Source of the DNA: Draconibacterium halophilum
GTDB taxonomy: Bacteria > Bacteroidota > Bacteroidia > Bacteroidales > Prolixibacteraceae
Assembly (NCBI RefSeq): GCF_010448835.1
Contig: NZ_CP048409.1
Location: 2,302,001 to 2,366,000 of the forward strand
DNA: 64,000 nucleotides
Direction of reading: 5' to 3'
A program made the position numbers and the translations under genes. Below the pieces are notes generated by a model. That model saw only the letters and a program-made list of their open reading frames with translations, ran no database searches and had not been told where the DNA came from. The stretch's first letter is position 1, and every line of letters starts with the position of its first letter. Below, one piece after another: positions 9,731-18,464 of the stretch.

Positions 9731-9753
9731 CTTTTAAATATCTTACCGGAAGC

Positions 9754-10149
9754 TTACCACCGGTTACCACCGCCTTCTCTGCGGTCGCCACCACCACCGC
9801 CGCGGTTGTAGCCACCGCCACCGCCGCCACGGTTGTAACCACCGCCACCACCACCGCGGTTGTAGCCACCACCGCCACCGCGGTTAAAATCACGACGTGG
9901 TCGTTCCTGTGGAGGATTTGCTTCCTTAACTACAATTTGTTTTCCTTCAACTTCGCTTTCGTTAAGCGAAGCAATCGCAGCATTAGCTTCTTCTTCGTTT
10001 GGCATTTCAACAAAACCAAAACATTTCGAGTTTCCCGTTTCTCTGTCAAAAATAACTTTGGCAGATGCTACTTCTCCGTGTGCAGAGAACAGCTCATTTA
10101 AGTAGTCACCAGTAATCGATGAGTCTAACTTTGCAACAAATAAATTCAT
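9754..10149 (-). CDS. Glycine-rich RRM RNA-binding protein
   Basis: A 131-residue protein with one RNA recognition motif (residues 1-78) and a glycine-rich tail. RNP2 is LFVAKL (residues 3-8) and RNP1 is KCFGFVEM (about 42-49), both with the aromatic residues that stack on RNA. The tail is built of repeated YNRGGGGGG units encoded by a near-perfect DNA repeat and ends in DRREGGGNRW. Such proteins bind single-stranded RNA and in several bacteria rise during cold or translation stress; that role is inferred here. A clear terminator follows, and the 340-base upstream gap may contain a long leader. Confidence 0.9.
   Translation of the reverse strand: MNLFVAKLDSSITGDYLNELFSAHGEVASAKVIFDRETGNSKCFGFVEMPNEEEANAAIASLNESEVEGKQIVVKEANPPQERPRRDFNRGGGGGYNRGGGGGGYNRGGGGGGYNRGGGGGDRREGGGNRW
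9758..9892. repeat. Tandem repeat encoding the Gly-rich tail of the RRM protein
   Basis: Three to four near-identical copies of a roughly 27-30 base unit, which on the coding strand spells tyrosine-asparagine-arginine followed by five or six glycines. Copies differ by one glycine codon and a few silent changes, as expected for slippage or unequal exchange. Confidence 0.75.
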
Positions 10150-10489
10150 AAAAAATAGAAAAATATAAATGTATAAATGTAAAAACTGGCGGTATTACAC
10201 CGCTTTATTCTTAAATAATTATTGTTAAATTTAGAGAACGCATCAGACATTAAAACGGAAAAACACGCGATGGAGTGAAGAACGAATTAAAATCTTATAT
10301 CAAAGTAAAGGACTAATTATTAGATTATCACAAAAAAATTGTTGTTTTTTAATTAAAATCTCAAAAAAAATATTCAAAAAACAAAGCCTCTCCGCAGAAA
10401 GGCCTTGGTAAGGTGAGATTTGAATTAATTTCTTCTGATTTTCAGAAGATGATATTCCGTTAATTGTATAGGCTAAATTAATAAATTTA
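10150..10489. other. Intergenic region between the RRM and cytidylate-kinase-like genes
   Basis: A 340-base A+T-rich gap with no credible gene. It holds the terminator of the upstream minus-strand gene at 10376-10403 and, by position, the promoter and leader of the RRM gene. I see no conserved cold-shock or riboswitch fold that I can name. Confidence 0.5.
10376..10403 (-). terminator. Intrinsic terminator of the cytidylate-kinase-like gene
   Basis: On the minus strand a 7-bp stem (GCCTTTC / GAGAGGC, one G-U pair) closes a four-base loop and is followed by TTTGTTTTTT. It lies about 87 bases after the stop codon at 10490. Confidence 0.6.
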
Positions 10490-11212
10490 TTAGAAGTCGT
10501 GATGAGGAGAAATGATTTTTTTGTTTCGTAATATGTTAATTACGGCATCTACGATTTGATCGTCTTCAAGTGATGCATAATTAAATATTACATCAAAATC
10601 TTCGTTTTCGGCTGTTCTGCCAATTATTTTTTCAATAAAGGCATCCCTTTTTATATCTGCTTCATTAATGTATTTCTCTGCTTCGCTTCTGGTCATATCT
10701 TTTATTTGCATCATTCGGTTAATTCTCCAGTCGCTTGGAGCCTCCAGCCTGATGTTTAGTTTGTTAGGTATGTCTTTTAAAATTGCACCCGACGATCGAC
10801 CCACAATAATTGTACGTCCCTGGTGTGCCAGTCTGCAAATAATTCCTTTTAATGTGGCAATCAGTTTATCGTCAGAAATGTCGTAGATGGTTTCATCCGA
10901 AAACGCGCGGCCAACTTCTTTTAAAAAGCGAATCGATTCTTCCGCATCCTCATAATCACCAGATTTTACTTCTTCTATCATTTCCTGAACCACGCCTAAA
11001 AACATGTCTTTATCAACCCATTTCCACTCCACATCGGTTTTTGTTTCCGACATATAACTGTAACCGGTAAGAATCTTTGAAAGCTTAATAGCAATGCGCT
11101 TTGCAGAACATCCTGCCTGGCGCGAGATGGTAAGAAATGGTCCGGGGTAGTCACCTGTTTCGAGGTTAATACATTTGGATTCCAGTAGATAACTCTTCAA
11201 AAAATTTTTCAT
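10490..11212 (-). CDS. Cytidylate kinase-like family protein
   Basis: A protein of 240 residues resembling the cytidylate-kinase-like family (PF13189), P-loop phosphotransferases of unproven substrate. The N-terminus has LTISRQAGCSAKRIA where typical members show REFGSGG-type P-loops, so the glycine-rich loop is degenerate. Other family marks are GRTIIVGRSSGAIL in the middle, and IRLEAPSDWRINRMM followed by an arginine-rich lid region. It may bind a nucleotide poorly or differently from true CMP kinases. The start at 11212 (MKNFLKSYLLESK) is preferred; an ATG at 11245 in the same frame would add 11 residues. It is divergent from the oxidoreductase gene. Confidence 0.72.
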   Translation of the reverse strand: MKNFLKSYLLESKCINLETGDYPGPFLTISRQAGCSAKRIAIKLSKILTGYSYMSETKTDVEWKWVDKDMFLGVVQEMIEEVKSGDYEDAEESIRFLKEVGRAFSDETIYDISDDKLIATLKGIICRLAHQGRTIIVGRSSGAILKDIPNKLNIRLEAPSDWRINRMMQIKDMTRSEAEKYINEADIKRDAFIEKIIGRTAENEDFDVIFNYASLEDDQIVDAVINILRNKKIISPHHDF

Positions 11213-11487
11213 ATGATTCGGATTGTTAGTTTTTAGTGGTATCATATGTATCTCGCAGTTTGATTTGTATTTTATGGGAAATTAATGTTTTAGTTCGTTT
11301 CATAAGCAGAAAGTGTTAGTAAAGTTTATCAGACTAATTTACAATCAAAATTTGTGGAATAGAAGCTAATGTGTTATACAATACCATGTTTAGCGAATGT
11401 TATTCAGCAACTTTTGTCCGGAACACTTATTTCTGTATTTTTATTGATGAGAATTTTGCGTTTAATGAATCAATTCAATTTGAGAAA

Positions 11488-12534
11488 ATGAAGAAACAGA
11501 TTGCAGTTGCTTTGGCCTCTTTTGGTATGTCGGGACAAGTATTTCATGGACCGTTGTTGAAGGTGAACAAAAATTTCAGAGTAAAACTTGTTCTCGAACG
11601 ATCCAAAACCTTATCGCAAGAATTGTTTCCTGACGCAAAGATTGTGCGAACATTCGATGCTGTTTTAGCAGATACCGAAGTGGAATTAGTGGTTATAAAT
11701 ACACCTGATAAATTTCATTACCCGATGGTGAAACAGGCATTGGAAGCCGGCAAACATGTGGTAGTAGAAAAACCAGCCACATTGCGGAGTGCTGAATTAG
11801 AAGAGCTTATAGAACTGGCAAAGTCAAAAAATCTGGTTTTTACCATATTTCAGAATCGCCGATGGGATGGAGATTTTAGAACAGTACAAAAAGTGATTAA
11901 GGAAGCGCGTTTTGGAAGATTGGTTGAATTTGAAGCGCATTACGACCGCTACCGAACCGAAATTACACCGGATACCTGGAAAGAAGAAGGCGATGAATAT
12001 GGTGGTGTTTTGTATAATCTGGGATCGCATATGATTGACCAGGCTTATGTTTTGTTTGGCCGGCCTCAAACGGTTACTGCCCATTTAAAAACGGTTAGAA
12101 CAGGAGGGAAGGTTTCGGACTATTATGATATCCGACTGGACTATGAAGGCTTTTCGGCTTTGCTGAAATGTTCTTATCTGATAATGGATCCCAGTCCCAG
12201 ATATATGATCAATGGCGAATATGGCACCTTTAAAAAGTGGGGAATTGACGGACAGGAAGAATTATTAAAAGCAGGTAATTTACCTGCAGGTGACGACTGG
12301 GGAAAAGAAGAATCTGACTGGTGGGGGACACAGGTTTATACAGAAAACGAAGAGCATGTGGAAGAGCTGGTTGAGACTATTCCAGGAGATTACCGTATTT
12401 TTTACGATAACGTTTTTGAGGCTATTCGCAACAATAAAGAATTGCTGGTAAAACCACAGGAAGCATTGGAAGTACTAAAAATTTTGGAAGCCTGTTTACT
12501 GAGCAATAGAGGCCGACAAACTGTAATTCTCTAA
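11488..12534 (+). CDS. Gfo/Idh/MocA family oxidoreductase
   Basis: A 348-residue NAD(P)-dependent oxidoreductase of the glucose-fructose oxidoreductase/inositol dehydrogenase family. The N-terminal Rossmann domain starts at MKKQIAVALASFGMSG, and the family signature VVEKPATLRSAELEEL (about residues 90-105) contains the EKP motif whose lysine takes part in catalysis. The C-terminal alpha/beta domain carries GGVLYNLGSHMIDQA, a typical substrate-side segment. The substrate is likely a sugar or cyclitol but cannot be named. The first in-frame ATG (11371) would add 39 residues without family match, so the ATG at 11488 is chosen. Its stop overlaps the stop of the convergent SulP gene by 4 bases. 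Confidence 0.87.
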   Translation: MKKQIAVALASFGMSGQVFHGPLLKVNKNFRVKLVLERSKTLSQELFPDAKIVRTFDAVLADTEVELVVINTPDKFHYPMVKQALEAGKHVVVEKPATLRSAELEELIELAKSKNLVFTIFQNRRWDGDFRTVQKVIKEARFGRLVEFEAHYDRYRTEITPDTWKEEGDEYGGVLYNLGSHMIDQAYVLFGRPQTVTAHLKTVRTGGKVSDYYDIRLDYEGFSALLKCSYLIMDPSPRYMINGEYGTFKKWGIDGQEELLKAGNLPAGDDWGKEESDWWGTQVYTENEEHVEELVETIPGDYRIFYDNVFEAIRNNKELLVKPQEALEVLKILEACLLSNRGRQTVIL

Positions 12535-14171
12535 GATGCAGAACTAAGTTTCGCGTGATCGAGCGCTTTTTCAAACGAATCTTCCATATCAATGTGGTCA
12601 AGTACTTTGGGGCTGAGTCTCTTTTTTAGATCATTTTTTAGTTGGGAAGAAACGCCCGACAAAATAATGTTTACCCCTTTTTTCTGAAGTATTTTTAATG
12701 AACTCTGCAGGTTTTTCATTCCTGTTTCATCGATAAACGAAACATGGCGCATGCGAAGTATTAGCGTATTGCTATCTTGACCGATTTCCTGAATAACTTC
12801 AGAATAGCGACGTGCTGATGCAAAAAACAGCGGACCACTAATTTCATAAACCGAAACTCCTTTTGGCAGTTGCGAGTAGTCTTCAATTACATCGGTATCA
12901 ACAATATTGTTGATGCGTTTTTCGCTGATGTCTGACATACGTTTCATAAAAAGAATGGCCGAAAGAACTACACCAACTTCAATGGCTACGGTTAAGTCAA
13001 CCAGAACAGTTAAAATGAAGGTAGTTAGCAATACAATAATATCGAAAACTGAACCTTTAAGAATAGAAACAAACGAACGCCATTCACTCATGTTATAAGC
13101 AACAATAATCAGAATACCCGCCAGGCACGACATGGGAATCAATTTAGCCCATTTTCCCAAAAACAGCATAATCAGTAACAAGGTAACGGCATGTGCAATT
13201 CCTGCAATTGGTGTGCGCCCTCCGTTTTTTACATTGGTTGCTGTGCGTGCTATCGCGCCGGTGGCCGGAATTCCACCAAAAAACGGGGTAACGATATTGG
13301 CAATTCCCTGCGCAATCAATTCGGTGTTCGAACGGTGTTTGCCACTTATCATTCCGTCGGCAACAACAGCCGACAGCAATGATTCAATACCACCAAGTAG
13401 AGCAATGGTGAGCGCCGGTTCCAGATAATTTTGCAGGTCGTTGAACTGTATCTGCGGAATGGTAAAATGTATGGTATTGCTGATCTCACCAAAATAAGTC
13501 TCAATTGTTGCAATGGGGATTTTGAAAACCTGAACGACCAGTGTTACAAGGATGATAGCAATAAATGATCCCGGTACTTTTTTTACAAATTTTCCGCTGA
13601 TTAATGTTATGCCAATTGTTGCAAGTGTTACTAGTAAGGCAGCAATGTTTAGATTGCTTAGGTTGCTAATATATACGTGCCATTTTTCAATAAATCCCGA
13701 AGGCAGGTCGTTAATGGTTAAACCTAAAGCGTCTTTTATTTGGGTAGAAAAAATTACTAAAGCAATACCACTTGTAAATCCAACAATCAGCGGATGAGGG
13801 ATAAATTTTAGCAATGTACCCAGTTTTAAAAGGCCAAAAATGATAAGGATTATACCGGCTAAAATAGTTGAAATGATGAGGCCGTTCACTCCATATTGTT
13901 GTACAATTCCGTAAACAATTACAATAAAAGCTCCGGTTGGACCACCAATCTGTACCCGGCTGCCACCTAAAAACGAAATTAGAAAACCTGCTACAACAGC
14001 TGTAATCAACCCTTTTTCGGGAGAAACACCTGAAGCCACGGCAAAAGCGATTGCCAGTGGCAGTGCAACTATACCAACAACAACTCCGGCAAGTATATCC
14101 GAAGTAATTTGTTTTTTACTTATGCCATTTTTAAAAATTGTAAATAGTTTTGGCTTAAAAGTTGAGTTCAT
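12531..14171 (-). CDS. SulP-family inorganic anion transporter with STAS domain
   Basis: A 546-residue SulP/SLC26 permease. The membrane domain (about residues 15-420) contains the family segments DILAGVVVGIVALPLAIAFA near the N-terminus, GGSRVQIGGPTGAF, and GGIPATGAIARTATN near residue 300. The cytoplasmic STAS domain occupies about residues 435-540, with LILRMRHVSFIDETGM as its core. Members move sulfate, bicarbonate or other anions, and sequence does not separate these. No carbonic anhydrase or sulfate-assimilation gene adjoins it. The ATG at 14169-14171 is preferred over one seven codons upstream. It ends convergently against the Gfo/Idh/MocA gene, overlapping by 4 bases. Confidence 0.9.
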   Translation of the reverse strand: MNSTFKPKLFTIFKNGISKKQITSDILAGVVVGIVALPLAIAFAVASGVSPEKGLITAVVAGFLISFLGGSRVQIGGPTGAFIVIVYGIVQQYGVNGLIISTILAGIILIIFGLLKLGTLLKFIPHPLIVGFTSGIALVIFSTQIKDALGLTINDLPSGFIEKWHVYISNLSNLNIAALLVTLATIGITLISGKFVKKVPGSFIAIILVTLVVQVFKIPIATIETYFGEISNTIHFTIPQIQFNDLQNYLEPALTIALLGGIESLLSAVVADGMISGKHRSNTELIAQGIANIVTPFFGGIPATGAIARTATNVKNGGRTPIAGIAHAVTLLLIMLFLGKWAKLIPMSCLAGILIIVAYNMSEWRSFVSILKGSVFDIIVLLTTFILTVLVDLTVAIEVGVVLSAILFMKRMSDISEKRINNIVDTDVIEDYSQLPKGVSVYEISGPLFFASARRYSEVIQEIGQDSNTLILRMRHVSFIDETGMKNLQSSLKILQKKGVNIILSGVSSQLKNDLKKRLSPKVLDHIDMEDSFEKALDHAKLSSAS

Positions 14172-14345
14172 TGTACGATAGAAATTTCGCACAAAAGTAC
14201 ACGGAATCTTGCCTTATTGTTCTGAACTTAAGTTATAAAATCGGGGTGTTCGGTATTGCTCAGTATGCCAGTGTGTTACAGTGTTTAGATGTGCTTAACA
14301 TTGGCTTGTGTCAAAAAAAATATAGAGGTGTCGCCACAACAATCA

Positions 14346-15263
14346 TTAGTAAAGTTTCTTCAGTTCAGTATCCATCCGCGAAATGTAATTGTCAACCTGG
14401 TCTTTTGTCTCAAAACCAACAATCATCATATCTACACAGCCCAAACCAAGAACAAAACGTAACGAATTATCGATTTTTTTACTGTCGTTTCGTAATTGTC
14501 CGTTACCCACCAGTTTCATTCCTATAATGCCTTTTCCTGATTGGTGTAATCGTTGAATTACTTCTACAACTTCTTGCGGATCTGGTTTGTCCATTGCAAT
14601 TCCATACGGATTGATACGTGCGTGTAAAACATCAACCCAATGGCTTTCTACGGCAGCTTTCATCGCATCAAGCGAATGCACAGATACACCGTGTGCTTTT
14701 ATAATCCCTTTCGCTTTTAGATTCGAAAGAATTTCCATTTGAGGTTTTAATGTTTCAGTCCAGTCTTCATCAACCATACAATGAATTTGTACCAGATCGA
14801 TATAGTCGGTGTTCAGTTCTTTCCGGAATCGGTCGACCACAACATCAGCATCAGGACGCTCTTTCTCGGGAATTCCGCCTGGTCGAGTCCAAATTTTTGT
14901 CGCTAATGTTAGCTCCTCCCGGTTCATTTTGGTCATTGCTTCAGCAAAAAGTCCGTGCGTACCGTAGGTATCGGCCAAATCAAAATACCGAATGCCTTTA
15001 TTGTACGCATGATCCAATAAATCAAGGCTGGTGTTTTTATCCTGCTTTGTAAGGAAACTGCTGCGGTTGGTAGCATGAACACCGGTTCCCATTCCCAACA
15101 GGGTGGTTTTTATCCCTGAATTCCCCAAATCAACTAATTGAAACGGATCTTGACTCCTGGCCGGAATACTGCCCGCATAGATTGGATTAGTGAATAAAAC
15201 ATGTGCTGTTCCCGCACTGAGGGCTCCAATAAATTTCCGTCGATTCATTTGAAACTTGGCCAT
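14346..15263 (-). CDS. Exported aldo/keto reductase
   Basis: A 305-residue aldo/keto reductase with a twin-arginine signal (MNRRKFIGALSAG from residue 6), so it is probably folded in the cytoplasm and then exported. The catalytic tetrad is visible as Asp and Tyr in RYFDLADTYG, Lys in LATKIW and His in LVQIHC. The NAD(P)-binding end shows IIGMKLVGNG and MMIVGFETKDQV. Members of this Tat-linked group are common in Bacteroidota beside sugar dehydrogenases, but here the neighbours do not point to a pathway. An internal ATG at 15248 would begin directly at the Tat motif and is an equally good start. Confidence 0.85.
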   Translation of the reverse strand: MAKFQMNRRKFIGALSAGTAHVLFTNPIYAGSIPARSQDPFQLVDLGNSGIKTTLLGMGTGVHATNRSSFLTKQDKNTSLDLLDHAYNKGIRYFDLADTYGTHGLFAEAMTKMNREELTLATKIWTRPGGIPEKERPDADVVVDRFRKELNTDYIDLVQIHCMVDEDWTETLKPQMEILSNLKAKGIIKAHGVSVHSLDAMKAAVESHWVDVLHARINPYGIAMDKPDPQEVVEVIQRLHQSGKGIIGMKLVGNGQLRNDSKKIDNSLRFVLGLGCVDMMIVGFETKDQVDNYISRMDTELKKLY

Positions 15264-15347
15264 AAGGATATTTTTAAGTTATTACGTTCATATAAAACAA
15301 GAAATAGTGGAATTTGTTGAATGCAAATGGTTTACCGCTTGTGGTAT

Positions 15348-16160
15348 TTATGATAGCAGCTTGGGACGGTAATGACGTTTTAGCCAGCTAGCTAAACCAT
15401 CAAGTCCGGGAAAAAGTACCCGCTCGCTTATATTTGCCTGGTCGAGTTTGTCGCGAACCTCCCATTTTAATTCGGAAGGAATAATGATTCTGCGGTACAG
15501 GTCAGGATGTTTGATCAACCACTCATCAAAAATCGATGTTGCATTGGTCATTACCGAAAACAAGGCAAACTGATTTACAATCCGGTCGTCGATTGATGGC
15601 GGTTCAAAAAACAAAGCATGTCCGCTTCCAATGGTTTCGTCGAGTTTTTGTATTGTCGGAAATTCAGACTCCAGCATTTCAACGGTAAATGCGTTGCATT
15701 TTTCGAGGGTAAGCAATCGTTTTAAGGGCTCAGGAATTAAATGGTTTACTTTTACAAAATCTACTTTCCATATTACTCCGTCGATATCGTATTTTTCAGT
15801 GTTCGACGTGGCAAAATGCATTGCTATAAACGGGGAGTAGGTCCAGTCGAGCAAACGAGTAGCCAAACCGTGGTGTTGTGCCAGCACCAATGCCCGTAGT
15901 GGCGTATTGGCCAGAGAGAAATCGTCGATACGAGCATATTTTCTGAAATTGCGTAACATATGGTATTCCAGCTCCGGGCGTTCTCCGCAGTTGCGTACAA
16001 AGCTGTTTGCCAGCTTATAACGGCAGTCTGAGAGACCCCGAAATGCAAAGTCTGACCGAAATCGGCCAAGATCCGGTTTCCATGATTGGTGATAAACTTC
16101 CTGTGCCAACTCTTCCCAACTGTTAACTCGAATATCGTTTGATGTGATCTGGCAATCCAT
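15348..16160 (-). CDS. FRG domain-containing protein
   Basis: A 270-residue soluble protein with an FRG domain, named for its conserved Phe-Arg-Gly. Here FAFRGLSD is near residue 45, followed by LVLAQHHGLATRLLDWTYSPFIAMHFA (split over about residues 90-116), the most conserved part of the family. The molecular function of FRG proteins is not established; some are found in defence islands and mobile elements, many are not. The ATG at 16158-16160 fits. The gene lies downstream of a small protein gene that ends in its own terminator, and upstream of the aldo/keto reductase on the same strand. Confidence 0.8.
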   Translation of the reverse strand: MDCQITSNDIRVNSWEELAQEVYHQSWKPDLGRFRSDFAFRGLSDCRYKLANSFVRNCGERPELEYHMLRNFRKYARIDDFSLANTPLRALVLAQHHGLATRLLDWTYSPFIAMHFATSNTEKYDIDGVIWKVDFVKVNHLIPEPLKRLLTLEKCNAFTVEMLESEFPTIQKLDETIGSGHALFFEPPSIDDRIVNQFALFSVMTNATSIFDEWLIKHPDLYRRIIIPSELKWEVRDKLDQANISERVLFPGLDGLASWLKRHYRPKLLS

Positions 16161-16197
16161 AATAAAATAGTTCAGATTTTAAAGTTACCTAATGTAC

Positions 16198-16236
16198 AAA
16201 AAACAAAACAGGAAACCATTAAATGATTTCCTGTTT
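16198..16236 (-). terminator. Intrinsic terminator after the 71-residue protein gene
   Basis: On the minus strand a perfect 10-bp stem (AAACAGGAAA / TTTCCTGTTT) with an 11-base loop is followed by a T-rich tract. It ends 38 bases after the stop codon at 16275 and so insulates the FRG gene. Confidence 0.7.
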
Positions 16237-16274
16237 GCTGCTTAAATAATTCTTTTTATTTCTATGGTAGGATG

Positions 16275-16490
16275 TTATTCCATACTTTCCTTGGCTATTG
16301 TTTTTTCTTTTTTCGGTGTTTCTTCCTTTGTGTTTGATTCGAAAGTTGCATTTTTCTCCGGCTCAGCAACTTTTACATTGTGGATAATAATTTTCTCCAC
16401 CGGGTTCGATTTTTTCACCAGATCGATTTTATTGCTGATTTTTAATCCGAGAATGTAAAAAATTGATGAGATGAGGATAAGAGCTTTCAT
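16275..16490 (-). CDS. Small hypothetical protein with N-terminal membrane segment
   Basis: A 71-residue protein not matched to a known family. The first 17 residues (MKALILISSIFYILGLK) form a hydrophobic segment that could be a membrane anchor or an uncleaved signal. The rest is highly charged, rich in Lys and Glu, with a KEETPKKEKTIAKE tail, and looks disordered or helical. Support for a real gene is the clean start, the strong terminator 38 bases after its stop and the absence of any better frame in the region. A function cannot be assigned. Confidence 0.5.
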   Translation of the reverse strand: MKALILISSIFYILGLKISNKIDLVKKSNPVEKIIIHNVKVAEPEKNATFESNTKEETPKKEKTIAKESME

Positions 16491-16688
16491 GGTGTTTTCT
16501 GTTTTAATTTGAATACCAAATTATGCAAACGTCAGTAAATAGCGAAATTATATCTGTGAACGAGCTGATTTATTCTACCAACAGCATTTTTAGCTCTGCG
16601 AGTGGACTCACCCTATCGATTACCGGTTTGGCCGCAAAGGAGAAAATCACGCAAAATTGATCAAGGGGATTGAAGTTCTCGTGTCATT

Positions 16689-17390
16689 TCAAAGTTTTAG
16701 TTTTGCCAGGTAATCGTTTTGCGTGCCTTTTTCAAGCAGGGTAGAGGTATAGCCTATTTCGCTGGCAATAAGTTGCAGCGTGTTGAAATCGATAAAAAGC
16801 CAATCGAAATTAGCCACCGATTTCCGAAAACTTACTTTATATTGCATTTCGCCGTAATAGTTGTTGTTTGCCAGATCAACCCAGTGCGATCCGTCTTCTT
16901 CGTCAAAAAGGTATTTAATATCTGACGAATCAATTAGAATCTGTCCACCATCGAGCAGAAGGCTTTTTAGGTGGTTAAGTAACTTTTTTAAACCTTCAAT
17001 CGTTCCGCCAATACCCGATCCGTTCATCAGCAACAAAATGGTGTTGAATTGTTTTTCGTTGTATTCAAAAATATCGGCATGAACCACTTTTACAATTCCC
17101 TGCTTTCTCATTACTTCAGCAGATATTTCCGATTTTTCCAGAGCCGTAACGCTATATCCTTTTTTCTGTAGAATGAGCGAATGGCAACCCGCTGCTGCGC
17201 CAATATCAAGAATACGGCCTTTACAATTTTTAAGTGCAACTTTTTCAAGTTTTGGGAGCTCCTTCTCGTTTCTAAAAAAATACGACGGGGCAATTGTTTC
17301 GCCTTCTGTATAGTTCGAATCTACTTGAATTTGAGGCGCTTTTCCTCGTTCAAAATACTCTTTAATGGCTATGCCAATCGGATCATTCAT
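16689..17390 (-). CDS. Class I SAM-dependent methyltransferase
   Basis: A 233-residue methyltransferase. Motif I is RILDIGAAAGCHSL (about residues 55-68), followed by an acidic residue after strand 2 (VTALEKSE) and a motif II-like segment VVHADIFEY. The N-terminal 45 residues (MNDPIGIAIKEYFERGK) are typical of a Bacteroidota subgroup annotated only as class I methyltransferases. The substrate is unknown. It is separated from the 71-residue gene by about 200 bases in which I see no further gene. Confidence 0.8.
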   Translation of the reverse strand: MNDPIGIAIKEYFERGKAPQIQVDSNYTEGETIAPSYFFRNEKELPKLEKVALKNCKGRILDIGAAAGCHSLILQKKGYSVTALEKSEISAEVMRKQGIVKVVHADIFEYNEKQFNTILLLMNGSGIGGTIEGLKKLLNHLKSLLLDGGQILIDSSDIKYLFDEEDGSHWVDLANNNYYGEMQYKVSFRKSVANFDWLFIDFNTLQLIASEIGYTSTLLEKGTQNDYLAKLKL

Positions 17391-17545
17391 TTTTCAATTA
17401 TAAATATTGTATGTGAGTGCAGTTTTTCAATTATTTTCACCAAAAATACGACTTTCGTTTAAGTACATTTATACCTTTTTTCCAATTATCTTTAATAAAG
17501 TTTTAACTGCTCTTTTCCTGATAAAAAGCGAAACGGGATAAAATG

Positions 17546-18331
17546 CTAAATATTAATGGTTCCTACCAAAAAGGTTACAGCTTTGCCGCCAATCTCTACA
17601 CGATCGCCAAGTTGCCTGCATTTTAATACACCACCTCTTTTTGATATCTGTTTGGTCAGTAGGGTTTTTTTATTCAATTGAGCCGACCAGTAGGGAATTA
17701 GCATGGTATGTGCCGATCCGGTTACCGGATCTTCATTAATACCAACCGATGGCGCAAAATAGCGCGACACAAAGTCGTATTTTTCTGATTTGGCCGTACA
17801 AATTATACCTCGCGATGTGGCTTCTAACATTTGAGTGAAATCGGGTTCTAAATTGGCAATGTCATTTTCATTCTTAAAAACCAAAAGTAAGTCTTCACGT
17901 CCTTTAAAACATTCATGCGGATGAATACCAAAAGCTGTTTTTAATCCGGTCGGTATATATTTGGCTTCTACTTCTGATGCAGGAAAGTTTAGAACCAAAA
18001 GATCACCTTCCTTGTTTACGCTGAGTTTTCCACTTCTTGATTCAAAACAAATGCTATCTGCAGCGTAATTTAAATGCTGGAACATCACATGCGAAGTGGC
18101 TAATGTTGCATGGCCACAAAGATCTACTTCAGCTTCAGGAGTAAACCAGCGAATATGGTAACAGTCATCTTGTTTTATAAAAAAAGCTGTTTCTGACAGG
18201 TTGTTTTCCATTGCCAGTTTTTGCATGGTAGCATCCGGTAGCCATTCATCTTGCAAGGGAATAACAGCAGCAGGATTTCCTTCAAAAATTTTATCGGCAA
18301 AGGCGTCAACCTGGTATACAGTTAGGTTCAT
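17546..18331 (-). CDS. PhzF family isomerase/epimerase
   Basis: A 261-residue protein of the PhzF phenazine-biosynthesis-like superfamily, which has a diaminopimelate-epimerase fold. Marks are YQVDAFADKIFEGNPAAVI at the N-terminus, the catalytic glutamate in NNLSETAFF (about residue 47), DLCGHATLATSHVM, and INEDPVTGSAHTML in the second lobe. Most homologues outside phenazine producers are of unknown substrate, and no other phenazine gene is here, so antibiotic synthesis should not be inferred. The ATG at 18329-18331 (MNLTVYQVDAF) is chosen over one nine codons upstream because the family begins exactly there. Confidence 0.85.
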   Translation of the reverse strand: MNLTVYQVDAFADKIFEGNPAAVIPLQDEWLPDATMQKLAMENNLSETAFFIKQDDCYHIRWFTPEAEVDLCGHATLATSHVMFQHLNYAADSICFESRSGKLSVNKEGDLLVLNFPASEVEAKYIPTGLKTAFGIHPHECFKGREDLLLVFKNENDIANLEPDFTQMLEATSRGIICTAKSEKYDFVSRYFAPSVGINEDPVTGSAHTMLIPYWSAQLNKKTLLTKQISKRGGVLKCRQLGDRVEIGGKAVTFLVGTINI

Positions 18332-18464
18332 ATAGTAACTAATTAAGTTGTTTTGCAAAGTTAAACGAATCGATACAATAGTTCAAATCAGGGGAGAAGT
18401 GTCCCAAAGTCTTAATGTTGCTTAAACATTGCATTATGTAACAGATGGTTTATGTGTTTGAAAT

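Noticed and set aside
9709..10101. An open frame of 130 codons antisense to the RRM gene, rich in Ala, Val and Thr
   Set aside because: It mirrors the glycine-repeat DNA read on the other strand; the RRM frame has clear RNP motifs and a terminator, the antisense frame has none.
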